From the NCBI GenBank assembly GCA_022566355.1, contig JADFJB010000009.1, forward strand, positions 1 through 60,817: a stretch of DNA of 60,817 nt, given 5' to 3'. The stretch comes from a candidate division KSB1 bacterium (GTDB taxonomy: Bacteria > Zhuqueibacterota > JdFR-76 > DREG01). Made by a program: the position numbers and the translations under genes. Each line of letters opens with the position of its first letter. Within the stretch, counting starts at the first letter, position 1. Below, piece by piece: positions 32,702 to 41,749 of this stretch. The notes beneath the pieces were generated by a model. It searched no databases and was not told the origin of the DNA. It saw only the letters and a list, made by a program, of their open reading frames with translations.

Positions 32702-33937
32702 ATGACGGAAACGGCTTTATTTAGAAAAGGTTTTGGATTAAAGAAAGAAGTTAAGAGTGATATTAAGCAGGACTATCACAGCGAGTTAATAACATTCTTG
32801 ATCTCTCATGGCAATGAATTTAAAATTACTGACAATCATATTTTTTTGGCAAAGGACTTTGGCTTCTGTTATGGAGTTGACCGGGCTGTGGAATACGCTT
32901 ATCAAACCCGGCTTAAATTTCCTGACCGGAAAATATATTTAGTAGGGGAAATAATCCATAATCCTTTTGTAAACAACCAGATCACCCAAATGGGTATCGA
33001 AATATTGGATGGTTTGCAACGAAAATCGGCTGATTATTCTTTCCTAAATGCTGATGATGTCGTATTAATACCGGCATTTGGTGTCCAGGATAATACCCTG
33101 GTAAAACTTAAAGAACAAAATTGTATTTTAGTCGATACAACTTGTGGTTCGGTACTTTCAGTTTGGAAACGCGTCGAACAATATGCACGGGATGGATTTA
33201 CGGCAATTGTTCATGGAAAATATGATCATGAGGAAACACTAGCGACATGTTCTCAGGTGACTAAATATCCTGGTGGAAAGTTCGTCGTCGTTTATGATAA
33301 ATCAGAAGCTCAATTAATTTGTGATTTTGTCGAAGACAAGTGTAATGCAGAACTATTAAAGGAAAAATTAGCAAAAACCAGCTCACCGAATTTTGATCCT
33401 GAAAAAGATTTGCAAAAAGTAGGATGCGCAAATCAAACAACAATGCTAAGTTCAGAGTCCCTTGAGATTGCTAATGATGTTGAACAGTCATTCGTGAAGC
33501 GATATGGTTTGGAAGAAGCAAAGGAAAGATTCAGAAGTTTTGATACCATTTGCAGTGCAACACAAGACCGCCAAGATGCGATTATTGAGTTACTCAAAAC
33601 AAAATCTTTGGATTTAATGCTGATTATCGGTGGTTATAACAGCAGCAATACCGGCCATCTCGTGGAAATCGCCAGCCAATACATTCCTTCGTTTCATATT
33701 GAAGGCAGCATCTCTTTACTCAGTGCCACAGAAATTGAACACAAGCTGCCGTTTAAAAAAGATATCGTAATCGAAACGAATTGGCTTAAGAAAGGACCTC
33801 TAAGAATAGGGTTTACTGCAGGAGCATCAACACCAAACAGCCGGATAGGAGAGGTTCTTTATCGGTTCTTAAGTTTTCGAAATGTTTTAGCCGAATCAAT
33901 AAATTCGTTAATCTTTGAAAAAGCAATTGTGAACTAG
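32702..33937 (+). CDS. ispH: 4-hydroxy-3-methylbut-2-enyl diphosphate reductase, long type
   Basis: Last enzyme of the MEP pathway, giving IPP and DMAPP. The 411-residue protein is longer than the E. coli type (about 316) and resembles the plant/cyanobacterial type with an N-terminal extension of about 55 residues. Fe-S cysteines: GFCYGVDRAVEYA, VDTTCGSVLSVW, FDTICSATQDRQDA. Other blocks: VHGKYDHEETLATCS, NQTTMLSSESLEI, IGGYNSSNTGHLVEI and GFTAGASTPNSRIGEVL. GAGGAT precedes the ATG. Its product can feed the polyprenyl synthase at 36.7 kb. The next genes make or sense Fe-S clusters, which IspH needs. Confidence 0.95.
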   Translation: MTETALFRKGFGLKKEVKSDIKQDYHSELITFLISHGNEFKITDNHIFLAKDFGFCYGVDRAVEYAYQTRLKFPDRKIYLVGEIIHNPFVNNQITQMGIEILDGLQRKSADYSFLNADDVVLIPAFGVQDNTLVKLKEQNCILVDTTCGSVLSVWKRVEQYARDGFTAIVHGKYDHEETLATCSQVTKYPGGKFVVVYDKSEAQLICDFVEDKCNAELLKEKLAKTSSPNFDPEKDLQKVGCANQTTMLSSESLEIANDVEQSFVKRYGLEEAKERFRSFDTICSATQDRQDAIIELLKTKSLDLMLIIGGYNSSNTGHLVEIASQYIPSFHIEGSISLLSATEIEHKLPFKKDIVIETNWLKKGPLRIGFTAGASTPNSRIGEVLYRFLSFRNVLAESINSLIFEKAIVN

Positions 33938-33975
33938 CTATTGATGAATAAAACCATAAACCAATTAGTTTTTAA

Positions 33976-34012
33976 AAATGATGTCAATATCTTCTGGAAC
34001 TTGACATCATTT
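33976..34012 (+). terminator. Hairpin after ispH
   Basis: A perfect 12-bp inverted repeat, AAATGATGTCAA (33976-33987) and TTGACATCATTT (34001-34012), with a 13-base loop. The U tail is short and broken, so it may act as a weak terminator or as a regulatory site ahead of the Fe-S genes. Confidence 0.55.
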
Positions 34013-34074
34013 CAAATATTTAATACCTTAGTATACGAATTTTTTAATCTGATTTATCTTAGAAAGGAAAAAAC

Positions 34075-34398
34075 ATGATAACAATTTCCGACAAAGCCCG
34101 TGACGAGCTTAAGCGAATAATGAAATCAGAAAGCAAAGAAGGCCATGGCATAAAGATAGCTGTTAAAGGTGGAGGATGTTCCGGATTGAGCTATTTTATG
34201 GATTTGGTCCCCAAAGCCGAAGAAAGCGACATGAAATTGGAAGACAATGGAATTCAATTGTTTGTTGATCTGGGAAGCACACTTTATTTAGACGGAACTG
34301 TCCTTGAGTTTTCGGATGGATTGAATGGGACAGGGTTTGTATTCAATAACCCAAATGCGACCAGAACATGCGGTTGCGGGCAATCCTTTTCTGCGTAA
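34075..34398 (+). CDS. A-type Fe-S cluster assembly protein (IscA/ErpA/HesB family)
   Basis: The 107-residue product has the three cluster-binding cysteines of the family: GGGCSGLSYFM near residue 38 and the C-terminal TCGCGQSF near residue 101. Such proteins accept or transfer Fe-S clusters or iron to targets, possibly including IspH upstream. AAAGGA precedes the ATG. Which subtype (IscA, ErpA or SufA) cannot be told from sequence alone. It is followed at 12 bases by a DUF2480 protein and then an Rrf2 regulator, forming a small Fe-S-related operon. Confidence 0.92.
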   Translation: MITISDKARDELKRIMKSESKEGHGIKIAVKGGGCSGLSYFMDLVPKAEESDMKLEDNGIQLFVDLGSTLYLDGTVLEFSDGLNGTGFVFNNPNATRTCGCGQSFSA

Positions 34399-34410
34399 CC
34401 CGGAGATTAA

Positions 34411-34689
34411 ATGCAAAGAGTCGGCTCAGTTCCCAAAACTCAAACCATTGATATAGCTGAATTTTTCGACGGTGGAATTATTCGTGAAAAAAGTTTTCGT
34501 GAGAAGGTAGATGGGTTTGATTGGATATCCTATCAAGATAAGAAAGTTGTGATCAAGGGATGCGACAAAGTACCCGTACCAACATGGGCTTATCTTTCTC
34601 TAGTTGCACACTTGGCGCCCTATGCAAGCCGTATTTTTTGGGGTGAACCATGCAGTGCGGTTTTAGTGTACAAAAAGAATTCCAAATAG
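34411..34689 (+). CDS. Short DUF2480-like protein
   Basis: The 92-residue product has the central DUF2480 pattern: REKSFREKVDGFDWISYQDK, then VVIKGCDKVPVPTWAYLSLV and LAPYASRIFWGEP. DUF2480 proteins of Bacteroidetes are usually longer (about 160 residues). The family has no known function but often occurs with Fe-S assembly genes, as here between iscA and rrf2. No signal or membrane segment was seen. Confidence 0.7.
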   Translation: MQRVGSVPKTQTIDIAEFFDGGIIREKSFREKVDGFDWISYQDKKVVIKGCDKVPVPTWAYLSLVAHLAPYASRIFWGEPCSAVLVYKKNSK

Positions 34690-34718
34690 TTTATTCTGCC
34701 AATAACTAAATTGTCAAA

Positions 34719-35159
34719 ATGCTGCGCTTAACGAAAAAAATCGAATATGGTTTAATCGCTCTTAAGCACATAAGCTGCAAATCGAAAGACAATATTTATA
34801 ACGCTAAAGAGATTGCAGAATGTGCACAAATACCAAAAGAATTGCTGGCTAAAGTTCTTCAGCAATTAACCCGCGCAGAAATCATAAGATCCGTACAAGG
34901 CCCCCGGGGTGGATATGTATTAATCTGTGCGCTTCAAGAAATCTCCCTTGCTAAATTCATAACCGTTCTTGAAGGAGAATACGGTCTGGTTCAATGTGCA
35001 TCAGAAACCAAAGACAATTGCTATTTGATTGATTGCTGCAATATCCGATCACCGCTTTTGAAGATTAATCAACAGTTAAAAATATTTCTCGATAATATTA
35101 CTTTAAGCGAAATCCTTTTAACGGAATTGGAATTACCTGTAGCAGTTGTCAAATCCTAA
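34719..35159 (+). CDS. Rrf2-family transcriptional regulator, IscR-like
   Basis: The 146-residue product has a winged helix-turn-helix (LTKKIEYGLIALKHISC, YNAKEIAECAQIPKELLAKV, SVQGPRGGYVL) and a Cys-rich segment (VQCASETKDNCYLIDCCNIR). The spacing of its Cys residues resembles the Fe-S ligand region of IscR, SufR and NsrR regulators. With iscA upstream, it probably senses Fe-S cluster status and represses this small operon. Whether it binds a 2Fe-2S or 4Fe-4S cluster, or nitric oxide, cannot be told. It begins 29 bases after the DUF2480 gene. Confidence 0.88.
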   Translation: MLRLTKKIEYGLIALKHISCKSKDNIYNAKEIAECAQIPKELLAKVLQQLTRAEIIRSVQGPRGGYVLICALQEISLAKFITVLEGEYGLVQCASETKDNCYLIDCCNIRSPLLKINQQLKIFLDNITLSEILLTELELPVAVVKS

Positions 35160-35274
35160 AATATGTATTGATCTAAATAATTTTTATTAGAGAGCAACCC
35201 TGTTGGGATTATATCGTATCTGATTTACTTTTAATCATTTGAATTCAAATCTACTAACAATTTTTGGGTGTTAA

Positions 35275-36495
35275 ATGGATATTCGTGAAAGCACTTACAT
35301 GGCGCTGGAATCGATGCGCGCCAATAAATTTCGTGCATTTCTTACCATGCTTGGAATAATCATAGGTGTGTGGGCGATTATCGGTGTTCAAACTTTTATT
35401 TCAGGTCTAAATCGTTCCGTCGAAGAGCAACTTTCAGTGTTAGGAGCCGGAACATTTTATGTTCAGAAATTCGGAGCCCTCTCTTCCCCACATGATGACA
35501 AATACCGAAATCGCAAAGATATTACCTTCGCCCAGGTTCAAGCAGTTCAAAATAAAGCAACTTTGGTCTCCATTGTTTCTCCGACAGTTGTATCATTCGG
35601 GAATGTAGTCAAAAATAGAGACAAAAAAACCAACCCGGATGTATTATTTTATGGCGCTAATGAATTTTGGCAAGTGGCAAATTCTTACTATGTTGAAGAT
35701 GGCCGGTTCTTAACTGCCCAAGATGTCCAACGGCGCTCCAATGTTTGTGCACTGGGCCAGGATGTTGTGGAGAAGCTATTCCCGTTTACAGATCCAATCG
35801 GACGAGAAGTTAGACTGGAAGGAAGAAGGTTCACCGTAACGGGTATTTTTGAAGAAAAAGGACAGGTGTTTGGTCAAAGTCAAGATAATTACGTCGTTCT
35901 TCCTATAACTACATTTGAGAAATATTTTGGCAAGAAGCGATCGGTTGAATTTGCTGTAAAAGCTAAAAATCCAAAAGAAATGGTTGCAGCAATCGATCAA
36001 GTAACGGGTATTCTGCGTGCCGAACGAAAGGTTTCTCCCGGCAAAGAAAATGACTTTGAAATATTAACCAGAGATTCCCTGCTCGAAACATGGAATAGCA
36101 TAACCAATAATGTTTTCCTGGGCGCTTTGATAATTGCTGGGATGGCTTTGTTGGCCGGCGGTATAGGAAACATGAATATTATGCTTGTCTCAGTTACGGA
36201 ACGCACCAAAGAAATTGGGATTCGAAAAGCGGTTGGCGCCACGCGAAGGGAAATCTTGGGACAATTCATAACAGAGGCTATCATTCTATGTGGAGTAGGT
36301 GGAATTATTGGAGTTATTTTTGGAGTGGTTAGTGGAAATTTAGTGGGGATGCTTATTAATTGGCCGACAACGCTTCCGGTCGTTGCAGCTTTGGTTGGTT
36401 TCTTGTTTTCGAGTGCAGTTGGATTGATTTCTGGCATTTATCCGGCAGTAAAAGCAAGTAGATTAAATCCAATTGAGGCATTGCGCTACGAGTAG
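35275..36495 (+). CDS. MacB/FtsX-type ABC transporter permease without adjacent ATPase
   Basis: The 406-residue inner-membrane protein has one N-terminal membrane segment (RAFLTMLGIIIGVWAIIGVQ), a MacB-type periplasmic domain (about 45-260), and three C-terminal segments (FLGALIIAGMALLAGGIGNM, AIILCGVGGIIGVIFGVVSG, AALVGFLFSSAVGLISGIYP). The cytoplasmic coupling motif TERTKEIGIRKAVGATRREI is intact. Such permeases work with a LolD-like ATPase in lipoprotein, peptide or antibiotic export. No ATPase or membrane-fusion gene lies next to it, so the partner must be elsewhere. Standing alone, its cargo is unknown. Confidence 0.9.
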   Translation: MDIRESTYMALESMRANKFRAFLTMLGIIIGVWAIIGVQTFISGLNRSVEEQLSVLGAGTFYVQKFGALSSPHDDKYRNRKDITFAQVQAVQNKATLVSIVSPTVVSFGNVVKNRDKKTNPDVLFYGANEFWQVANSYYVEDGRFLTAQDVQRRSNVCALGQDVVEKLFPFTDPIGREVRLEGRRFTVTGIFEEKGQVFGQSQDNYVVLPITTFEKYFGKKRSVEFAVKAKNPKEMVAAIDQVTGILRAERKVSPGKENDFEILTRDSLLETWNSITNNVFLGALIIAGMALLAGGIGNMNIMLVSVTERTKEIGIRKAVGATRREILGQFITEAIILCGVGGIIGVIFGVVSGNLVGMLINWPTTLPVVAALVGFLFSSAVGLISGIYPAVKASRLNPIEALRYE

Positions 36496-36654
36496 TTTTC
36501 TTTTCGGGGAATTTTTTCTTAATCTCACGACCATCATTTATTCTAGTTTTTCACCTAAATCATTTGTAATTTAGTTGCCTTAAGGGTTGTGAGAAAACCG
36601 GATTGCCTTTGAATAATAAATTTCCCGGAATTTAAATTAAAAATCAAATTACTG

Positions 36655-37644
36655 ATGGCTATTTCGAATAATTTCGAGTCAAAACCAACGTTCCTTCGTA
36701 ACGAAATCAATACTCACCTGGCTCAGACCATAAGCAAAGAATTTCCGTTTACCTTGTATGAACCTATGCGGTATATGATGGCAGCCGGTGGTAAAAGACT
36801 CCGACCCATTTTTTTATTGCTTGCGTGTGAAGCTGCAGGCGGCAAGTGGGAAGAGGGTTTGGATGCAGCGGTAGCGATAGAATTATTGCATAACTTTACC
36901 CTGATTCATGATGACGTTATGGATCAAGACGATACCCGCCGTGGGCGGAAGACAGTCCACAAGAAATGGGACGTAAATGTTGCCATATTAGCAGGAGATG
37001 GCTTGATAGCTCTTGCTTATAAATCTTTGCTTCGAACCCATTGTAATGATTTAAGCCGGCTTGGTTCTCTTTTTTCAAATACCCTGCTGGAAGTCTGTGA
37101 AGGCCAGGCTTTTGATAAAGAGTTCGAATCGGAGGTAGATGTCTCCTTAGACGATTATTTCAAAATGATCAAAAAAAAGACGGCAAGCTTGTTTGCGATG
37201 TGTGCTGAATTAGGCGCGATTATCGGCGGAGGTACGGAAAAAACGATCTCTGAATTAAGAACATTTGGATTAAACCTGGGAGTTGGTTTTCAAATCCAGG
37301 ATGATCTATTGGATGTTATGGCTAATGAAGAACTTACCGGTAAAACTTGGGGCAGTGATATCCGGCAAAAAAAGAAAACTATGTTGTTAATCCATGCCCG
37401 TAGTGAAGCTTCTCATTCTGACCGTGAAGTTATTGAAGAAATTTTGGCCAAACCGGAAGTGGACAGGCAAGATGTCCTTTTGATGAAAGATGTTTTTCAA
37501 AAGGCGGGTACTTTGTCATTGTCTTCACAAATGCTTGACAAACATTTTAATCTTGCCAGAAAAAGCTTGAATGAAATTGAGAAAAGCGAAGGCCGGTTGG
37601 CGCTTGAGTATTTTTTAGAATCCGTTATCAACAGAACACACTGA
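36655..37644 (+). CDS. Polyprenyl diphosphate synthase
   Basis: The 329-residue all-helical prenyl elongating enzyme shows GGKRLRPIFLLLACEA, the first Asp-rich motif in FTLIHDDVMDQDDTRRG, and the second in GFQIQDDLLDVMANEELTGK followed by GSDIRQKKKT. It condenses IPP with allylic diphosphates. A Phe lies five residues before the first Asp motif, a position linked to chain-length control in this family, which hints at a short to medium product such as GGPP; that is inference. The substrate IPP comes from the MEP pathway (ispH 3 kb upstream). A role in the menaquinone tail is possible but not shown. Confidence 0.92.
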   Translation: MAISNNFESKPTFLRNEINTHLAQTISKEFPFTLYEPMRYMMAAGGKRLRPIFLLLACEAAGGKWEEGLDAAVAIELLHNFTLIHDDVMDQDDTRRGRKTVHKKWDVNVAILAGDGLIALAYKSLLRTHCNDLSRLGSLFSNTLLEVCEGQAFDKEFESEVDVSLDDYFKMIKKKTASLFAMCAELGAIIGGGTEKTISELRTFGLNLGVGFQIQDDLLDVMANEELTGKTWGSDIRQKKKTMLLIHARSEASHSDREVIEEILAKPEVDRQDVLLMKDVFQKAGTLSLSSQMLDKHFNLARKSLNEIEKSEGRLALEYFLESVINRTH

Positions 37645-37897
37645 ATGTACTTTATCTTTCGGTGTTATTCTTTGTTGAATTATTCAGCAAGTATGTTATT
37701 AGGAGGCTCATTTTACCAATTTCAATTCAATCCCATAACAAATGATTTTCTGTATTTGAGTTCATATTCATATTAATAGTATGCGAGCCCTATATGTGCT
37801 ACTAGTAGTTTTTGTACTGTGGGTTGACCCTTGGCCTAAATTCAAATGAGCCGTATGTTAAAAACTTAGATAAAAAATAATTTTTGAGATAGAAATT

Positions 37898-38536
37898 ATG
37901 TTAGCGAATCCAGAGGAATTGGGATTTAATCCTCAAGATCAGAAAATTTGGAATAATCTTTTTTTGAATGTTCCACTTGATTGGAAAACTGCCGAAGCAA
38001 CAAAAGATATGAAGGATTGTTTACAATTTTTCGAGATGCATAATGTGAAATCCGTACTTGATGTGGGCTGTGGTATAGGAATTTGGGCGATGTTTTTAAG
38101 CAAAGCGGGTTTTGAGGTTAAAGGATATGATTTCTCATCGAATGCCATAAAGTTTGCTTCGAGATGGGCAGCTGAGGACAGTGTCCAAATCGAATACAAA
38201 TGTTGTCCAATTACAGGTAATCCCTTCCCTCGTGAAAAGTTTGATGGTGTTATTGCAGCAAAAGTCCTGGATAATATTTCAAAAGACGAATTAGAAATTG
38301 CAATAGCCAAAATCTTCAAATGTTTAAAAGACAAGGATCTATTATTTTGCCTTTTTAATCCATACATGACTCCTGAAGAGATAAAGGAGAAGGAAAAAAG
38401 TGACAACCCAACGAAAGGGATAACGCTTACAATTTATACTGATGTTGAATTGAGAAATCTGTTTCCTCGATTTAAATTGCTGGATTTTAAGGTATATGAA
38501 TATGGATTTAGGGGCCTTTTCCTTAAGAAGTTCTAA
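37898..38536 (+). CDS. Class I SAM-dependent methyltransferase
   Basis: The 212-residue product has motif I VLDVGCGIGIWAMFLSKAGF, motif II VKGYDFSSNAIKFA, and the FDGVIAAKVLDNI strand. These bind S-adenosylmethionine in a Rossmann-like fold. The C-terminal part (IYTDVELRNLFPRFKLLDFK) looks like the closing strands common to these enzymes. No specific acceptor can be inferred. It is flanked by about 250 bases of non-coding sequence upstream and a palindromic block downstream, so it stands alone. Confidence 0.85.
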   Translation: MLANPEELGFNPQDQKIWNNLFLNVPLDWKTAEATKDMKDCLQFFEMHNVKSVLDVGCGIGIWAMFLSKAGFEVKGYDFSSNAIKFASRWAAEDSVQIEYKCCPITGNPFPREKFDGVIAAKVLDNISKDELEIAIAKIFKCLKDKDLLFCLFNPYMTPEEIKEKEKSDNPTKGITLTIYTDVELRNLFPRFKLLDFKVYEYGFRGLFLKKF

Positions 38537-38585
38537 AAATATATGACTTAAAATTATTTTGTTTTAAAGTACAAGAAACGCAGCG

Positions 38586-38774
38586 GTACTTAGTAATGAA
38601 TTGTACATTCAATGTGGTAATAAGTTGTGTTTCATTACCCTATTGAGATGTTAACCGCATTACATTTAATGAAGTACATTTTTGGATCATGAATAAAAAA
38701 AATATGACAACACAAATCAATTTGTGCTTAGTACATGCAATACAAATTTTGGATAGCATCAACTGTGTTGATGC
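38586..38774. repeat. Cluster of palindromes between the methyltransferase and pruA
   Basis: Several hairpins lie in a row: GGTAAT/ATTACC (38616-38621 and 38634-38639) inside imperfect outer arms from GTAC (38603) to GTAC (38674), CACAAAT/ATTTGTG (38711-38726), and a perfect 8-bp GCATCAAC/GTTGATGC with a 3-base loop (38756-38774). There is no coding sequence. It could be a non-autonomous mobile element or a stack of processing hairpins. Confidence 0.4.
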
Positions 38775-38794
38775 GATAGTGTTAGCGTAAACAA

Positions 38795-38828
38795 ACAAAG
38801 CCCGTCCGATTTCTAGAACGGGCTTTGT
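38795..38828 (-). terminator. Terminator after pruA
   Basis: ACAAAGCCCGT (38795-38805) and its exact inverse ACGGGCTTTGT (38818-38828) form an 11-bp stem with a 12-base loop, 18 bases after the leftward pruA stop. A and T flanks on both sides allow bidirectional use. Confidence 0.8.
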
Positions 38829-38846
38829 AATTAATGGCTTGTTTAA

Positions 38847-40478
38847 CTATTCTTCTTGCATAAACGGATATTTGAAGTCCTTTGGCGGGACAAAGTTTTC
38901 TTTAATGGTGCGGGTTGAAACCCAGCGGATGAGATTGAAGATCGAACCGGCCTTGTCATTGGTGCCGGATGCCCTTGCACCGCCGAATGGCTGCTGCCCC
39001 ACCACGGCGCCAGTGGGTTTGTCGTTGATGTAGAAATTTCCGGCAGCATTGCGCAAGATCTTGCTCGCTTGAATTACCGCATAACGATCCTGCGAGAAAA
39101 TGGCGCCAGTCAATGCGTACGGTGAAGTTTCATCACAAAGCTGCAAAGTTTGTTCATATTGATTGTCCGGATAGACATAGACGGTCAACACCGGGCCAAA
39201 TATTTCTTCTTCCATTGTTTTGAATTTCGGCGTTTTAGTCTGGATGATTGTGGGTTGGATAAAATATCCTTTGGAATCATCGTACTCTCCACCGTGCAGG
39301 ATTTCTGCGTCGCTGGCATTCTTTGCGTAATCGATATATTCAGTAATATCCCTGAAAGAATTTTTGTCGATAACCGCATTCATGAAATTGGTGAAATCGG
39401 TAACGTCGCCCATCTTGATTTCTTTGATCATCGCAAGCAAGAATTCTTTTATAGAAGGCCACAGGCTTTCCGGAACATACATCCGAGAAGCGGCCGAGCA
39501 TTTTTGTCCCTGGTATTCGAATGCTCCGCGAATTGCTGCGGTTGCGACTGCCTTTGTGTCGGCGCTTGAATGTACAAAGAGGAAATTTTTACCGCCGGTT
39601 TCACCGACAATACGGGGATAGCTTTTATATTTTTCGATATTGCCGCCAACAGTTTTCCACATTCCCTGGAACGTTGCCGTACTGCCAGTGAAGTGCACTC
39701 CAGCCAGCCTGGGATGATTCATCGCCGGATCGCCGATTGCGCTGCCCGGTCCAGGCACCATGTTGATAACGCCGGCCGGCATTCCAGCTTCTTTCAGCCA
39801 TTCCATGATATAATAAGCGCTGTAAACAGAACTGGATGCGGGTTTCCAAACCACGACATTACCCATCAAAGCCGGGGCCGTGGGCAAATTTGCGGCAATC
39901 GATGTGAAATTAAATGGAGTGACTGCGAAAACGAAACCTTCCAGCGGCCGGTATTCCAACTGGTTCCAAATCGAGCCTTCTGAAGTGACCTGCTGCCCAT
40001 AAAGCTGTTGCATGTAATAAACATTAAATCGCAAAAAATCGACGATTTCACAAGCTGCGTCAATTTCTGCTTGAAAGACATTTTTACTTTGACCAAGCAT
40101 AGTAGATGCATTTAATAATTGGCGATAAGGACCGGCAAGCAATTCTGCGGCTTTCAAAAAAATGGCTGCGCGAGCTTCCCAGGGTGTTTCAGCCCATTGC
40201 TTACGAGCTTCTAATGCAGCTTCTATAGCTTGATGAACATATTTTTCATCACCTTTATGATATTGGCCAAGCAGGTGCTTATGATCGTGGGGACAACGGC
40301 AGTCTGCCAAATTTCCGGATTTAACATCTTCACCGCCAATTACCATGGGTATTTCGATTTCCTTTGACAACATGTCGTCCAGTGTGTTCTTTAACTCGGC
40401 TTTTTCACTGCTACCCGGATTGTAATCGTATATCGGTTCGTTGATTGGATAGGGTACGTCAAAAATTCCGTTGGGCAT
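38847..40478 (-). CDS. pruA: L-glutamate gamma-semialdehyde (1-pyrroline-5-carboxylate) dehydrogenase
   Basis: NAD-dependent oxidation of glutamate semialdehyde to glutamate, the second step of proline breakdown. The 543-residue product is the stand-alone type found in Bacteroidetes and eukaryotes (ALDH4 style): VFAVTPFNFTSIAANLPTAP, VVWKPASSSVYSAYYIMEWL, the cofactor loop VHFTGSTATFQGMW, the general base in RIVGETGGKNFLFV, the catalytic Cys in FEYQGQKCSAASRMYVP, and EEEIFGPVLTVYVY. GGAGG lies 10 bases before the ATG. The proline dehydrogenase partner (putA/prodh) is not beside it. The gene ends at a strong terminator and stands alone. Confidence 0.94.
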   Translation of the reverse strand: MPNGIFDVPYPINEPIYDYNPGSSEKAELKNTLDDMLSKEIEIPMVIGGEDVKSGNLADCRCPHDHKHLLGQYHKGDEKYVHQAIEAALEARKQWAETPWEARAAIFLKAAELLAGPYRQLLNASTMLGQSKNVFQAEIDAACEIVDFLRFNVYYMQQLYGQQVTSEGSIWNQLEYRPLEGFVFAVTPFNFTSIAANLPTAPALMGNVVVWKPASSSVYSAYYIMEWLKEAGMPAGVINMVPGPGSAIGDPAMNHPRLAGVHFTGSTATFQGMWKTVGGNIEKYKSYPRIVGETGGKNFLFVHSSADTKAVATAAIRGAFEYQGQKCSAASRMYVPESLWPSIKEFLLAMIKEIKMGDVTDFTNFMNAVIDKNSFRDITEYIDYAKNASDAEILHGGEYDDSKGYFIQPTIIQTKTPKFKTMEEEIFGPVLTVYVYPDNQYEQTLQLCDETSPYALTGAIFSQDRYAVIQASKILRNAAGNFYINDKPTGAVVGQQPFGGARASGTNDKAGSIFNLIRWVSTRTIKENFVPPKDFKYPFMQEE

Positions 40479-40735
40479 GGAATCCTCCAGGTTATGTAAG
40501 GTTTAAGATTTATCGAATTTGAGCAGAGTGAATATAGAATAAAAATGGTCTGTGATCAAAGAGAAAATTCAATTTTGGCAGCGTTCTCAAACTTCCGGTT
40601 AAAGAAACATGAATGTTGTATTGTTAGTCTTAATTTTTGAAATACAATTAATAAAAATTAGTTGGTGTATGTTAGGTGAATAGTTTATCTTAAAATTTTT
40701 CAAACAAGAAGTATTTTTTCTTTGGAGAATAGTTC

Positions 40736-41749
40736 GTGCAAGACTTTGTGTTCCGCCAGGCAATTCTATCGTTTACTTTGCGCAGATTTTGGAATGTAGT
40801 TAAATCTTTAAGTTCCTTTTTTCTTTCTATCATTATGCGCAAACCTATTATTTGGGGTATTCCGCCAGTACTTACAGTAGAACCCACAAATATCTGCAAT
40901 CTCAAATGTCCACTATGTGTGACTGGCAATGACACGATGTTAAGATCGGCTGGGCGCATGTCTTTTGATACTTTTCGAAATATTATCGATGATATCGGCG
41001 ATAAAATATGGTATGTAATTTTATATCATCAAGGCGAACCTTATATCAATAAAGACTTTTTGCGATGTGTAGGATATGCCAAAGAAAAAGGGCTTTACAC
41101 CGAGACCAGTACAAATGTGCATTACTTAAATCCCCAAAATGCGGAACTCACCGTTCAATCCGGATTGGATGCAGTCATCGTTTCTGTAGACGGTACAACC
41201 CAGGAAAGTTATGAGCGGTATCGGGTAAATGGTAAGCTGGATAAAGTTAAAGAGGGCATTCGTAATCTGGTTGCGGCTAAGAAAAAATTAGGCAGTAAAA
41301 CTCCTTATATTCTATTACAATTTCTTGTCATGAAGCACAATGAACATGAAATTCCCGAGATCGAGGCGTTGGCTAGAGAGCTTGGAGTAGATCGACTGCT
41401 GAAAAAGAATATCCAAGTTGAGAATTACCAGGAAGCCCTTGAATGGCTGCCAGAGAAAGAAAAATATCAACGTTATTCTGTAACAGATTCAGACATACAA
41501 GTACGGAAAGGTGGTAAAGGAGTATGTCCCAGGCCCTGGTTGTCTACCCTCATGAATTGGGATGGCGGCATCGTCCCTTGTTGTTTTGATAAAAATGGCA
41601 AACATTCGATGGGTCATGCCAAGGATCATGATTTTGAAGATATTTGGGTTAACGGTGATTATAAAGAATTTCGGAAAAATATGCTAACCAACCGAAAGTC
41701 GATCGATATTTGCAAGAATTGTAACCAGGGTTTTGGGGTTTGGATTTAG
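40736..41749 (+). CDS. Radical SAM protein with SPASM domain
   Basis: The 337-residue product has the radical SAM cluster motif CNLKCPLC (C-x3-C-x2-C) near residue 62 in LTVEPTNICNLKCPLCVTG. The C-terminal SPASM-like Cys-rich region includes GVCPRPWLSTLMNWDGGIVP, CCFDKNGKHSMG and SIDICKNCNQG. Such proteins modify peptides or small molecules using a 5'-deoxyadenosyl radical. This subgroup is often found with polysaccharide or lipid genes, and the next genes are envelope-related. The start is GTG at 40736 with TGGAGA upstream. Its stop overlaps, tail to tail, the end of a broken paralogue on the other strand. The substrate is unknown. Confidence 0.88.
   Translation: MQDFVFRQAILSFTLRRFWNVVKSLSSFFLSIIMRKPIIWGIPPVLTVEPTNICNLKCPLCVTGNDTMLRSAGRMSFDTFRNIIDDIGDKIWYVILYHQGEPYINKDFLRCVGYAKEKGLYTETSTNVHYLNPQNAELTVQSGLDAVIVSVDGTTQESYERYRVNGKLDKVKEGIRNLVAAKKKLGSKTPYILLQFLVMKHNEHEIPEIEALARELGVDRLLKKNIQVENYQEALEWLPEKEKYQRYSVTDSDIQVRKGGKGVCPRPWLSTLMNWDGGIVPCCFDKNGKHSMGHAKDHDFEDIWVNGDYKEFRKNMLTNRKSIDICKNCNQGFGVWI

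Noticed and set aside
39150-39983. Several open frames on the plus strand opposite pruA
   Set aside because: They are antisense shadows of a fully supported dehydrogenase gene and have no motifs of their own.
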